DNA of 12,927 nt from an uncultured Rhodocyclaceae bacterium (GCA_900549295.1 URNG01000089.1:1-12927), one strand, 5' to 3'. Positions 1-7,244 are shown, counted from the stretch's first letter. Program-made: numbers and translations. The notes: generated by a model from the letters alone, not told the origin.

Positions 1-715
1 GCTGCTCGAAGGTGTGGTCTGGGCCGGGTCCGAGCCCCTGCCGCCATTGCGGTGGCAGGTCGAGGCCGAGGATCGGCTCGTCGATCTGCACCCATTGCAC
101 GCCTTGCGCCTTGAGGCGGGCGAGAATCTGGCCGTACACCGGCAGCAGCTTTTCGAGCAGGCCGAAACGCTCGAAACCCTCGGTTTTTTCCTTGCCCAGC
201 CAGAGGAAGGAGAGCGGCCCGAGCAGCACGGCCTTGACCGGGTGGCCAAGCGCCAGCGCCTCGTCGACTTCCGCGAACAGGCGCTCGTCGGCCAGCGAGA
301 AAGCGGTTTCCGGCGTGAATTCCGGCACCAGATAGTGATAGTTGGTATCGAACCACTTGGTCATCTCCAGCGCCGGGCTGCCTTCTTCCGAAGCACCGGC
401 CTCGCGGGCGACGCCGCGTGCCAGGGTGAAATAGCGGGCGAGCGGGGTTTCCTGGCCGCTGAAGCCAAAGCGCGCCGGTTCGCAGCCGAGCAACTGGATG
501 TGATTGGCGACGTGGTCGTAGTAAGCGAAATCGCCGACGGTGACGAAATCGAGGCCGGCGTCGCGTTGCAGTTGCCAGTGGCGCCCGCGCAGTTCGCGGC
601 CGACCTTTGCCAGTTCGGCGGTGTCGGTTTCGCCGCGCCAGTGGCGTTCGAGGGCGAATTTCAGTTCGCGTTGCCCGCCCATGCGGGGGAAGCCGAGGGT
701 GTGTATTTGGGTCAT
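1..715 (-). CDS. metE: Cobalamin-independent methionine synthase, N-terminal part (cut by window edge)
   Basis: This is the N-terminal 238 codons of 5-methyltetrahydropteroyltriglutamate-homocysteine methyltransferase, a cytoplasmic enzyme that makes methionine without B12. The protein begins MTQIHTLGFPRMGGQRELK, matching the family start (HTLGFPR.G..RELK), followed by GRELRARHWQLQ, VGDFAYYDHV, EMTKWFDTNYHYLVPEF, EALALGHPVKAVLLGP and VQIDEPIL, all recognisable from E. coli MetE. The N-terminal barrel is present; the zinc-binding catalytic C-terminal half (family length about 750 residues) lies beyond the left edge. The ATG at 713-715 is chosen because it gives the family N-terminus; the ribosome-binding site upstream (ACGGA-like) is weak. 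It is divergent from metR across 95 bp, the classical enterobacterial arrangement, so activation by MetR with homocysteine is likely. The frame is open to the edge with no damage seen. Confidence 0.96.
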   Translation of the reverse strand, partial: MTQIHTLGFPRMGGQRELKFALERHWRGETDTAELAKVGRELRGRHWQLQRDAGLDFVTVGDFAYYDHVANHIQLLGCEPARFGFSGQETPLARYFTLARGVAREAGASEEGSPALEMTKWFDTNYHYLVPEFTPETAFSLADERLFAEVDEALALGHPVKAVLLGPLSFLWLGKEKTEGFERFGLLEKLLPVYGQILARLKAQGVQWVQIDEPILGLDLPPQWRQGLGPGPDHTFEQ

Positions 716-810
716 GGAGAATTCCGTCGATGAATGGCAGTGGTGGCATCGTAGTGCGGCGAATTCATGAGGTAAAATGGTTTTATTTCAGAAATTGATG
801 AGTAAATTTC
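716..810. promoter_or_regulatory. Divergent metE-metR control region
   Basis: This 95-bp gap holds the promoters of both divergent genes and is clearly more AT-rich than its surroundings, especially 764-810. It contains an 11-bp perfect palindrome, ATTTCAGAAAT, at 785-795 and most of a MetR-like box at 799-811. A lone TGAA half-site lies at 731-734. No convincing pair of -35 and -10 hexamers could be assigned to either gene, which suits activator-dependent promoters but is not proof of them. Confidence 0.6.
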
Positions 811-811
811 A
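799..811. promoter_or_regulatory. Candidate MetR operator overlapping the metR start
   Basis: TGAGTAAATTTCA matches the MetR consensus TGAA-N5-TTCA at seven of eight defined bases and has the T-N11-A form of LysR-type sites. Its last base is the A of the metR start codon, so binding here should block metR expression, while from about 84 bp upstream of the metE start it could activate metE. The assignment is by consensus only. Confidence 0.5.
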
Positions 812-1722
812 TGAGCGTTTTGGAGCGCATTCACCTTGCGATCATTCAGGAAGTTGAAAAACAAGGCTCGATGACGGCGGCGGCCGACGCGCTGTGCCTG
901 ACCCAATCGGCCTTGAGCCACAGCATGAAGAAGCTGGAACAGCAGCTCGGCACGGACATCTGGCTGCGCGAGGGGCGCAGCCTGCGGCTGACCCAGGCCG
1001 GCCGCTACCTGCTCAGCATCGCCGAGCGCGTGCTGCCGCAACTGGCGCTGGCCGAGGAAAGGCTGGCCCAGTTCGCCCAGGGCGAGCGCGGCACGCTGCG
1101 TATCGGCATGGAGTGCCATCCCTGCTACCAGTGGCTGCTCAAGGTCGTTGCCCCCTACCTCGCCGCGTGGCCGGACGTGGATGTGGACGTCAAGCAGAAA
1201 TTCCAGTTCGGCGGCATCGGTGCGCTGTTTGCCTACGAAATCGACCTGCTGGTGACGCCTGACCCGCTGTTCAAACCGGGTCTGCATTTCGAGCCGGTGT
1301 TCGACTACGAGCAGGTGCTGGTGGTGAACCGCGCCCATCCGTTGGCCGACGTGGAATTCGTCGAGCCGGCGCAGTTGACCGGGGAAATTCTTATCACCTA
1401 CCCGGTCGCCGTCGAGCGGCTGGACATCTACAATCTCTTCCTGCTACCGGCAGGCATCACGCCCAAGCGCCACAAGACCATCGAGACTACCGACATCCTG
1501 TTGCAGATGGTCGCCAGCGGGCGCGGCGTCAGCGCCCTGCCGCGCTGGTTGGTGACGGAATACGCCGAACAGCTCGACATCGTCGCCGTCAGGTTGGGCG
1601 AGCGGGGCATTGCCAAGCAGATTTTTCTCGGCGTGCGCGAGCATGAGCGCGAGATTGGCTATCTGGCGGCGTTCGTCGAGCAGGCAAGCCGGTTCTCCGA
1701 TTTTCATGGCCGCCCGGCGTGA
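811..1722 (+). CDS. metR: LysR-type regulator of methionine biosynthesis MetR
   Basis: This is a 303-residue LysR-family transcription factor, the usual length. The N-terminal winged helix-turn-helix covers residues 1-60 (GSMTAAADALCLTQSALSHSMKKLEQQLG), followed by a linker helix and a periplasmic-binding-protein-like effector domain. The LRIGMECHPCYQWL stretch near residue 100 and ITYPVAVERLDIYNLFLLPAGI near residue 200 align well with E. coli MetR (IECHSCIQWL; LIYPVQRSRLDVW), which separates it from generic LysR proteins. The family uses homocysteine as co-inducer and activates metE. The ATG at 811 is the only start that preserves the full DNA-binding domain; there is no good Shine-Dalgarno sequence, and the candidate operator sits directly on the start codon. 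Position next to metE supports the identity. The gene ends 3 bp from the stop codon of the convergent GntR gene. Confidence 0.93.
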   Translation: MSVLERIHLAIIQEVEKQGSMTAAADALCLTQSALSHSMKKLEQQLGTDIWLREGRSLRLTQAGRYLLSIAERVLPQLALAEERLAQFAQGERGTLRIGMECHPCYQWLLKVVAPYLAAWPDVDVDVKQKFQFGGIGALFAYEIDLLVTPDPLFKPGLHFEPVFDYEQVLVVNRAHPLADVEFVEPAQLTGEILITYPVAVERLDIYNLFLLPAGITPKRHKTIETTDILLQMVASGRGVSALPRWLVTEYAEQLDIVAVRLGERGIAKQIFLGVREHEREIGYLAAFVEQASRFSDFHGRPA

Positions 1723-1725
1723 TGT

Positions 1726-2415
1726 TCATATCAGGGCGGCCGTGAAAGCTTCGCCGCCCTCGCACGGGTCGCTTTGTTCGCCGGGCTGCCGGTTTTCCTG
1801 TTTTTCCGCGATCAGCCGGCTGGCGCGCGCGTAGAGTTCCCGAGCGATGCCGCGCCTGGATTCGCTGTAGGCGGCAAGCTGGCGCAGCGCGTGGTCGACG
1901 CCTTCCCCGCTGGCGATGATCTTGGCCAGTCCGGCCCGCAACTCCGCGGCAGGCTGCATTTGCGGGTTGTCGAACAACGGCCCGAAGGCCAGTCGGAGCT
2001 TGCTGACTAGACGTTCGAGCAGTTCCGGCAGAAAGACGTTGCCCGAAGCTGCGGCCAGGCTGCTCTGGAAACTGCCGCCGATTTCGAGAGCGGCGCGCCG
2101 CCGGGTGGATTCGCGCACGGCAAAGGCTTCCAGCAGTTCGAGCACGTCGAACAATTGCACGACGTCGGCCCAGGCGAGGCGGGCGACGAAAGCGCCACGG
2201 CGGGCGCGCAGTTCGACGAGGCCCTCGGTTGCCAGCACTTTCAGCGCTTCGCGGATCGGCGTGCGGCTGACGACGTAATTTTTCGCCAGAAGAAACTCGT
2301 CGAGCGCATCGCCGGGGGCGAGTTCGTGTCTGAAAATCCGTTCACGGATGGCATCGGCCAAGGCTTCGTACAGCATACGCGGGCGCAAAAGTTCGAAAGA
2401 GATTTCGTGGTTCAT
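1726..2415 (-). CDS. GntR-family regulator (FadR/FCD type) with shortened effector domain
   Basis: This 229-residue transcription factor has a typical GntR winged helix-turn-helix at residues 10-75 (YEALADAIRERIFRHELAPG, VSRTPIREALKVLATEGLVE, RGAFVA). The C-terminal part is all-helical and starts like an FCD ligand-binding domain (VVQLFDVLELLEAFAVREST). The stretch between that helix and the GSFQSSLAAASGN segment is about 25-30 residues shorter than usual. The family's D-x-x-F-H motif reads G-G-S-F-Q here, and the two later His positions are not His. The start at 2415 overlaps the stop of the pyruvate carboxylase gene (ATGA), with a GGAG ribosome-binding site at 2421-2424 inside that gene, so translation is probably coupled. 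An open frame continues upstream in this register but only as a shadow of the carboxylase gene. It may control the prp/pyc operon; the target and ligand cannot be read from sequence. Confidence 0.88.
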   Translation of the reverse strand: MNHEISFELLRPRMLYEALADAIRERIFRHELAPGDALDEFLLAKNYVVSRTPIREALKVLATEGLVELRARRGAFVARLAWADVVQLFDVLELLEAFAVRESTRRRAALEIGGSFQSSLAAASGNVFLPELLERLVSKLRLAFGPLFDNPQMQPAAELRAGLAKIIASGEGVDHALRQLAAYSESRRGIARELYARASRLIAEKQENRQPGEQSDPCEGGEAFTAALI

Positions 2416-5400
2416 GACAACTCCAGTAAGAGATCCTTGGCATCGACCCGGTCGCCCGGCGCGACATGCACGCGGACGACGGTGGCGTCGCGCTCGGCGG
2501 TGATCGCCGTTTCCATCTTCATCGCCTCGACCGAGAGCAGCGGGCTGCCCTTCGTCACCTTCTGTCCAGCCTTGACGGCGACGGTGGCGACCATGCCCGG
2601 CATCGGCGCGGCGACGTGGGCGGGGTTGCCGTCCTCGGCCTTGGCGCGGGATTGCTTCGCCTGCTGGCCGGCGCGGGCGACGCGCAGCGGGCGCGGCTGG
2701 CCGTTCAGCTCGAAGAACAGCTTGACTTCGCCGTCCTCCGGCGCGGGGGTTTCGCCGAGCAGGCGCACGACCAGCGTCTTGCCCTGGTCGATTGCGACCG
2801 CCATCTCGTCCCCTTCGGCACCCTGGCCGAGGCCGTAGAAAAAGACCGGCGTCGGCAGCACCGACACGTCGCCGTACTGGCGCTGGTGGGCACAGAATTC
2901 GGTGAACACCTTGGGATACATCAGCCAGCTGGCCAGCGCCGCGTCGTCGATCTGATGGCCGACGGCCTTCTCGGCCTTTTTCCGCTCGGCTTCCAGATCG
3001 ACCGGCGGCAGGTGCGCGCCGACGCGGCCGTCGACCGGCGTCCGGTCCTTGAGGATGCGCTGCTGCAAGGCTTGCGGGAAACCATCGGCTGGGTAGCCGA
3101 GTTCGCCGCGCATCATCGAGACGACCGATTCCGGGAAGCTGATTTCCTTGTCCGGATTCGTCACGTCCTTCGGCGTCAGTTCGTTGGCGACCATGCACAG
3201 TGCCAGATCGCCGACCACCTTGGACGACGGCGTCACCTTGACGATGTCGCCGAACAACTGGTTGGCGTCGGCGTAGGCCTGCGCCACCTCGTTCCAGCGA
3301 TGGTCGAGGCCCATCGAGCGGGCCTGCTCGCGCAGGTTGGTGTATTGGCCGCCGGGCATTTCGTGGCGATAGACGTCGGACGTGCCGGAACGGATGTCGG
3401 CCTCGAACGGCGCGTAGTAGCGGCGCACGCCTTCCCAGTAGCGGGAGAAGGGGGCGATGCGGCCATGCGTCAGCCCCGTATCACGTTCGGTGTGTTCCAG
3501 CGCGGCGACGATCGCGCCGAGGCTCGGTTGCGAGGTCAGGCCGCTCATCGCGTCCATCGCCCCGTCGACCGCGTCGACACCAGCCTCGACCGCCGCCAGC
3601 ACCGAGGCGACCGAGCCGCCGCTGGTGTCGTGGGTGTGGAAGTGGATGGGCAGGCCGGTTTCTTCCTTGAGCGCCTTGACCAAGGCCCGCGCCGCCGCCG
3701 GCCGGCAGACGCCGGCCATGTCCTTTATGCCGAGGATGTGGGCGCCGGCCTTTTCGAGTTGTCTGGCCATGTCCACGTAGTATTTCAGGTGGTACTTGCT
3801 GCGCGCCGGGTCGTTGAGGTCGCCGGTGTAGCAGATGGTGCCTTCGCACAGCGCGCCGGCCTCGATCACCGCGTCCATGGCGACGCGCATGTTGTCCACC
3901 CAGTTCAGCGAGTCGAAGACGCGGAAGATGTCCATGCCGTGCGCCGCCGCCTGCTGCACGAAGTAGCGGACGACGTTGTCGGCGTAGTTGGTGTAGCCGA
4001 CGGCGTTGGAGGCGCGCAGCAGCATCTGGAAGAGGACGTTGGGCACGGCGGCGCGCAACTGGTCGAGGCGCTGCCACGGGTCTTCCTTGAGGAAGCGCAG
4101 GGCGACGTCGAAAGTCGCGCCGCCCCAGCATTCGAGCGAGAACAGGTCGGGCAGGAGCCGCGCGTAGTGCGGCGCGACGGCCAGCATGTCGGCGCTGCGC
4201 ATGCGAGTGGCGAACAGCGACTGGTGGGCGTCGCGCATGGTCGTGTCGGTAAGCAGCACGCGCTTCTGCTCGCGCATCCAGCGCGCGAAGCCTTCGGCCC
4301 CGAGTTCGCGGAAGCGGTCGCGGCTGCCCGGCAGCGGCGGCACGCCGAGTTCGGCCTTGGGCAGTTGCGGCTTGGCCAGCGGATGGCAGGGCCGGCTCCG
4401 GCCCTGCATTTCGGGATTGCCGTTGACCGTGACTTCGCCGACGAACTTGAGCAGCCGCGTCGCCCGGTCGCGCCGGGGCTTGAAGTCGAACAGTTCCGGG
4501 GTGGTGTCGATGAAGCGCGTCGTGCATTCGCCGTTCTTGAACAGCGGGTGGCCGATGACGTTTTCCAGAAAAGCCAGATTGGTCGCCACGCCGCGGATGC
4601 GGAATTCGCGCAAGGCCCGGTCCATGCGGCGGATTGCCTCGTCGGCGTCGTGGCCGCGCGCCGTGACCTTGACCAGCAGCGAGTCGTAGTAGGGCGTGAT
4701 GATGGCGCCGGTGTAGGCCGTGCCTGCGTCGAGCCGGATGCCCGCACCGGCTGCGCTGCGGTAGGCGGCGAGCTTGCCGTAGTCGGGCGTGAAGCCTTTT
4801 TCCGGGTCTTCCGTCGTCACCCGGCATTGCAGCGCGTGGCCGGCGAGGCGGATGTCCTTCTGCGCCGGCAGGAAGTCGCTGGCGCCGATGCGGCCGCCCT
4901 CGCTGACGACGATCTGCGCCTTGACCAAGTCGATGCCGGTGACTTCCTCGGTCACGGTATGCTCGACCTGGATGCGCGGGTTGACCTCGATGAAATAAAA
5001 CGCATCGGTGTCGGCGTCCATCAGGAACTCGACCGTGCCGGCGTGCGTGTAGTCGACGCCGGCGGCGAGCTTCAGGGCGGCGGCGCACAGCGCCTCGCGC
5101 CGTTCGGCACTCAGGTAGGGCGCGGGTGCGCGCTCGACGACCTTCTGGTTGCGCCGCTGCACCGAGCAGTCGCGCTCGAACAGGTGCACGCGGCTGCCGT
5201 GCGTGTCGCCGAGTACCTGCACCTCGACGTGGCGGGCGCGGACGACCATCTTTTCCAGATAGACCTCGTCGTTGCCGAAGGCGGCGGCCGCCTCGCGGCG
5301 GGCGACCTCAATGGCCGGCAGCAGTTCGCTCTCGTCGTTGATTGCCCGCATGCCGCGGCCACCGCCACCCCAGCTGGCTTTCAGCATGATCGGGTAGCCG

Positions 5401-5861
5401 ACGCCGGCGGCCAGCTTGCGGCATTCCACGGCGTCGTCAGGCAGGGCGCCGGTCGCCGGCACCACCGGCACGCCGACCTTCTCGGCAAGCGCCCGGGCGG
5501 CGACCTTGTTGCCGAGCTCGCGCATCACCGCCGGTTTCGGTCCGATGAAGACGATGCCGGCCTGGGCGCAGGCTTCGGCGAAATCCGGGTTTTCCGACAG
5601 GAAGCCGTAGCCGGGATGGATGGCATCCACCTTGGCCTGTTTGGCGATGCGGATGATGTCGGCAATGTCGAGATAGGCGGCGATCGGCTTCTTGCCGTCG
5701 CCGACCAGGTAGCTTTCGTCCGCCTTGAAGCGATGCAGCGCGAAGCGGTCTTCGTTGGCGTAGATCGCCACCGTGCGCAGCCCCAACTCAGCCGCCGCCC
5801 GCATGATGCGGATGGCGATTTCGCTGCGGTTGGCGACCAGCACGCTCTTGATCTTCTTCAT
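2412..5861 (-). CDS. pyc: Pyruvate carboxylase (single-chain)
   Basis: This 1149-residue biotin enzyme converts pyruvate, bicarbonate and ATP to oxaloacetate in the cytoplasm, normally as a tetramer. Domains in order: biotin carboxylase, residues 1-460 (HPGYGFLSEN at 82-91, glycine-rich ATP-grasp loop KASWGGGGRGM at 161-171, FIEVNPRIQVEHTVTEEVTG at 290-309); carboxyltransferase barrel, about 535-810 (DTTMRDAHQSLFATR at 539-553, the lysine expected to be carbamylated at K713 in GIKDMAG, metal-site HFHTHDT at 740-746); and a C-terminal biotinyl domain with EAMKMET and biotinylated lysine K1115. The full domain order in one chain distinguishes it from two-subunit pyruvate or oxaloacetate carboxylases. 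The start at 5861 has an AAGGA ribosome-binding site. It follows the lyase gene after 107 bp and is well placed to recycle pyruvate released by the methylcitrate cycle into oxaloacetate for PrpC. No damage is seen. Confidence 0.97.
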   Translation of the reverse strand: MKKIKSVLVANRSEIAIRIMRAAAELGLRTVAIYANEDRFALHRFKADESYLVGDGKKPIAAYLDIADIIRIAKQAKVDAIHPGYGFLSENPDFAEACAQAGIVFIGPKPAVMRELGNKVAARALAEKVGVPVVPATGALPDDAVECRKLAAGVGYPIMLKASWGGGGRGMRAINDESELLPAIEVARREAAAAFGNDEVYLEKMVVRARHVEVQVLGDTHGSRVHLFERDCSVQRRNQKVVERAPAPYLSAERREALCAAALKLAAGVDYTHAGTVEFLMDADTDAFYFIEVNPRIQVEHTVTEEVTGIDLVKAQIVVSEGGRIGASDFLPAQKDIRLAGHALQCRVTTEDPEKGFTPDYGKLAAYRSAAGAGIRLDAGTAYTGAIITPYYDSLLVKVTARGHDADEAIRRMDRALREFRIRGVATNLAFLENVIGHPLFKNGECTTRFIDTTPELFDFKPRRDRATRLLKFVGEVTVNGNPEMQGRSRPCHPLAKPQLPKAELGVPPLPGSRDRFRELGAEGFARWMREQKRVLLTDTTMRDAHQSLFATRMRSADMLAVAPHYARLLPDLFSLECWGGATFDVALRFLKEDPWQRLDQLRAAVPNVLFQMLLRASNAVGYTNYADNVVRYFVQQAAAHGMDIFRVFDSLNWVDNMRVAMDAVIEAGALCEGTICYTGDLNDPARSKYHLKYYVDMARQLEKAGAHILGIKDMAGVCRPAAARALVKALKEETGLPIHFHTHDTSGGSVASVLAAVEAGVDAVDGAMDAMSGLTSQPSLGAIVAALEHTERDTGLTHGRIAPFSRYWEGVRRYYAPFEADIRSGTSDVYRHEMPGGQYTNLREQARSMGLDHRWNEVAQAYADANQLFGDIVKVTPSSKVVGDLALCMVANELTPKDVTNPDKEISFPESVVSMMRGELGYPADGFPQALQQRILKDRTPVDGRVGAHLPPVDLEAERKKAEKAVGHQIDDAALASWLMYPKVFTEFCAHQRQYGDVSVLPTPVFFYGLGQGAEGDEMAVAIDQGKTLVVRLLGETPAPEDGEVKLFFELNGQPRPLRVARAGQQAKQSRAKAEDGNPAHVAAPMPGMVATVAVKAGQKVTKGSPLLSVEAMKMETAITAERDATVVRVHVAPGDRVDAKDLLLELS

Positions 5862-5968
5862 CGTCTATCCTTTTTTCGAGGCAAACGCCCCCTGCCGTGG
5901 CGGCAAACCGCCCGGAACAATCCTGGAATTCGGGAAGCCGGCTACCACTGGGCGGCCGGCGTTTTCAA
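5862..5968 (-). promoter_or_regulatory. prpB-pyc spacer with repeated GCAAAC boxes and ribosome-binding site
   Basis: This 107-bp spacer is the largest gap inside the operon. On the plus strand GGCAAAC occurs at 5880-5886 and again at 5902-5908, a 22-bp period; on the transcribed strand these read GTTTGCC. GGCAAACGCC at 5880-5889 matches 9 of 10 bases of TGCAAACGCC at 12515-12524 in the prpC upstream region. The second box lies in a small hairpin (GGCGG/CCGCC, 5899-5912), and a longer-loop GCCGGC repeat lies further upstream. AAGGATA at 5866-5872 is the pyc ribosome-binding site. No T-run follows the hairpins, so a terminator is not indicated. An internal operator or promoter for pyc is possible but unproven. 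Confidence 0.35.
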
Positions 5969-6829
5969 TCAGCTATACAGCTTGTCCAGCGCATCCCACT
6001 CGGGCTTGCCGACCAGCCGCTGGCGCTCGGCGAAGGGCGTCACCAGCCCGCTCGATTCGAGCACGGCCTTCTCGTCGCGCAGCACGGTCAGTGCCTTCTG
6101 CATGCCCATCACCGCGCCCTGCAAGGCGGCGTTGGCGTAGAGCACGATGCCGAAGCCGAGCTGGCCGAGTTCGTCGGCGTTGAAGATGGGCGTCTTGCCG
6201 CCGATGACCATGTTCATCAGTTGCGGCGTGGCCAGCCGCTGCGGCAGGGCGCGGATCTCGTCGGCGGTCGTCACCGCTTCGACGAAGAGGATGTCGGCAC
6301 CGGCCTCGGCGAATTTCTGCGCGCGCTCGACGGCGGCCTCGAAGCCATGCACGGCGGCGGCATCTGTGCGTGCCATGATGAGGAAATCCGGATCGCGGCG
6401 GGCATCCACTGCGGCCTTGATCTTGCTCACCGCCTCCTCGGTCGAAATCACGTCCTTGCCGGCGAAGTGGCCGCAGCGCTTCGGCGCGACCTGATCTTCC
6501 AACTGGATGCAGTCGGCGCCGGCGCGCTCGAGCGTGCGCACGGTGTGATAAACGTTGAGCGCGTTGCCGAAGCCGGTGTCGGCATCGACGATCAGCGGCA
6601 CCTCGACGGCGTCGCGGATGCGGGCGGTGTGGTCGGCGATTTCGGCCAGCCCCATGAAGCCCTGGTCGGGCATGCCGAACCACATGTTGGTGACGCCGGC
6701 GCCGGTGACGTAGATGGCCCCGAAGCCGAGATCGGCGATGACGCGCGCCGACAGCGCGTTGAACGCGCCCGGCACGATGACGCCGCGCTTGGCGTTGACC
6801 AGTTCTTTCAGTTTCTTGCGGGTAGACAT
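5969..6829 (-). CDS. Isocitrate lyase/PEP mutase-superfamily lyase, probable 2-methylisocitrate lyase (non-canonical PrpB)
   Basis: This 286-residue TIM-barrel enzyme has the superfamily features: TGAG at 42-45, metal-binding DADTGFG at 82-88, EDQ at 111-113, the lyase signature KRCGH at 117-121 with catalytic cysteine C119, and ARTD at 153-156. The cysteine marks it as a C-C lyase rather than a phosphonate mutase. By context it should split 2-methylisocitrate to pyruvate and succinate, the last step of the methylcitrate cycle. However, the canonical PrpB segment ANITEFG is replaced by NMVIGGKTP at 206-214, and other stretches (TNMWFGMPDQGFMGL) resemble 2,3-dimethylmalate lyase and oxaloacetate decarboxylase/hydrolase relatives. 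Those activities are the main alternatives. The start at 6829 has an AAGGAT ribosome-binding site at 6835-6840; the preceding gene ends 10 bp upstream. The superfamily call is firm, the substrate is not. Confidence 0.85.
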   Translation of the reverse strand: MSTRKKLKELVNAKRGVIVPGAFNALSARVIADLGFGAIYVTGAGVTNMWFGMPDQGFMGLAEIADHTARIRDAVEVPLIVDADTGFGNALNVYHTVRTLERAGADCIQLEDQVAPKRCGHFAGKDVISTEEAVSKIKAAVDARRDPDFLIMARTDAAAVHGFEAAVERAQKFAEAGADILFVEAVTTADEIRALPQRLATPQLMNMVIGGKTPIFNADELGQLGFGIVLYANAALQGAVMGMQKALTVLRDEKAVLESSGLVTPFAERQRLVGKPEWDALDKLYS

Positions 6830-6839
6830 AGGGAATCCT

Positions 6840-7244
6840 TTATTTCTTGAAGTTTTTGCCGGGTGAGGGTGAGTCGATGGCCACCGGACGGCCATCGGCA
6901 CCAATGGCGACCATCTCGAACGTTCCGCCCAGCACGTCCTCTGCCGGTGAACCGGCCTTTTCGGCCTGACCACTGACCTGCACCGTCATCGAACTGCGCC
7001 CGACCCGAACGACCTGGCCGCGCAAGATGAGCACGTGGCCGATGGGAATGGGCGAGAAAAAATCGATGCTCTTGGCGCCGGCCATCACGACTTCCTGCCT
7101 GGCCAGGCTGTGCGCCGCCATGAATGCCACCTTGGCCATCAGTTGCAGGCCCTGGCCCGCGAACAAGGTGCCGTGGTGGTTCGCCAGCATCGGCAGAACC
7201 AGTTCGCGAATCTCGACGGCAGGAGCAGGAGGAGGCAGGGTCAT
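6840..7244 (-). CDS. Hotdog-fold acyl-CoA thioesterase-like protein
   Basis: This 134-residue protein resembles the YciA/BACH branch of hotdog acyl-CoA thioesterases: a glycine-containing helix-start segment ANHHGTLFAGQGLQLM at 21-36, the SIDFFSPIPIGHVLILRGQVVRVGRSSMTVQV core strands at about 59-90, and ADGRPVAI near the end. The family hydrolyses acyl-CoA to free acid and CoA, usually as a hexamer. Aligned with YciA, the catalytic Asp of the MD motif is Ala37 (codon GCC) and the upstream acidic position is Thr26, so activity is doubtful or differently organised. The start ATG at 7244 lies 17 bp after the prpF stop; its Shine-Dalgarno sequence is poor, suggesting translation coupled to prpF. 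In this operon it might relieve propionyl-CoA or methylcitryl-CoA build-up, or bind acyl-CoA without hydrolysing it; both are inference. Confidence 0.8.
   Translation of the reverse strand: MTLPPPAPAVEIRELVLPMLANHHGTLFAGQGLQLMAKVAFMAAHSLARQEVVMAGAKSIDFFSPIPIGHVLILRGQVVRVGRSSMTVQVSGQAEKAGSPAEDVLGGTFEMVAIGADGRPVAIDSPSPGKNFKK

Noticed and set aside
14..733. Plus-strand open frame of 239 codons at the left edge
   Set aside because: It is antisense to metE, whose minus-strand translation matches the family throughout.
2416..3198. Upstream extension of the GntR reading frame to 490 codons
   Set aside because: The extension lies in another frame of pyc, is arginine- and alanine-rich and has no homology; the ATG at 2415 with GGAG and the full helix-turn-helix gives the normal family length.
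5899..5912. GGCGG/CCGCC hairpin before pyc as an intrinsic terminator
   Set aside because: The stem is only five pairs and no T-tract follows on the transcribed strand.
2466..6140. Very long plus-strand open frame of 1224 codons opposite pyruvate carboxylase and the lyase
   Set aside because: It is exactly antisense to genes with clear homology, its translation is low-complexity (rich in R, D, H, V, G) with no recognisable domain, and long antisense frames are expected at this GC content and codon bias.
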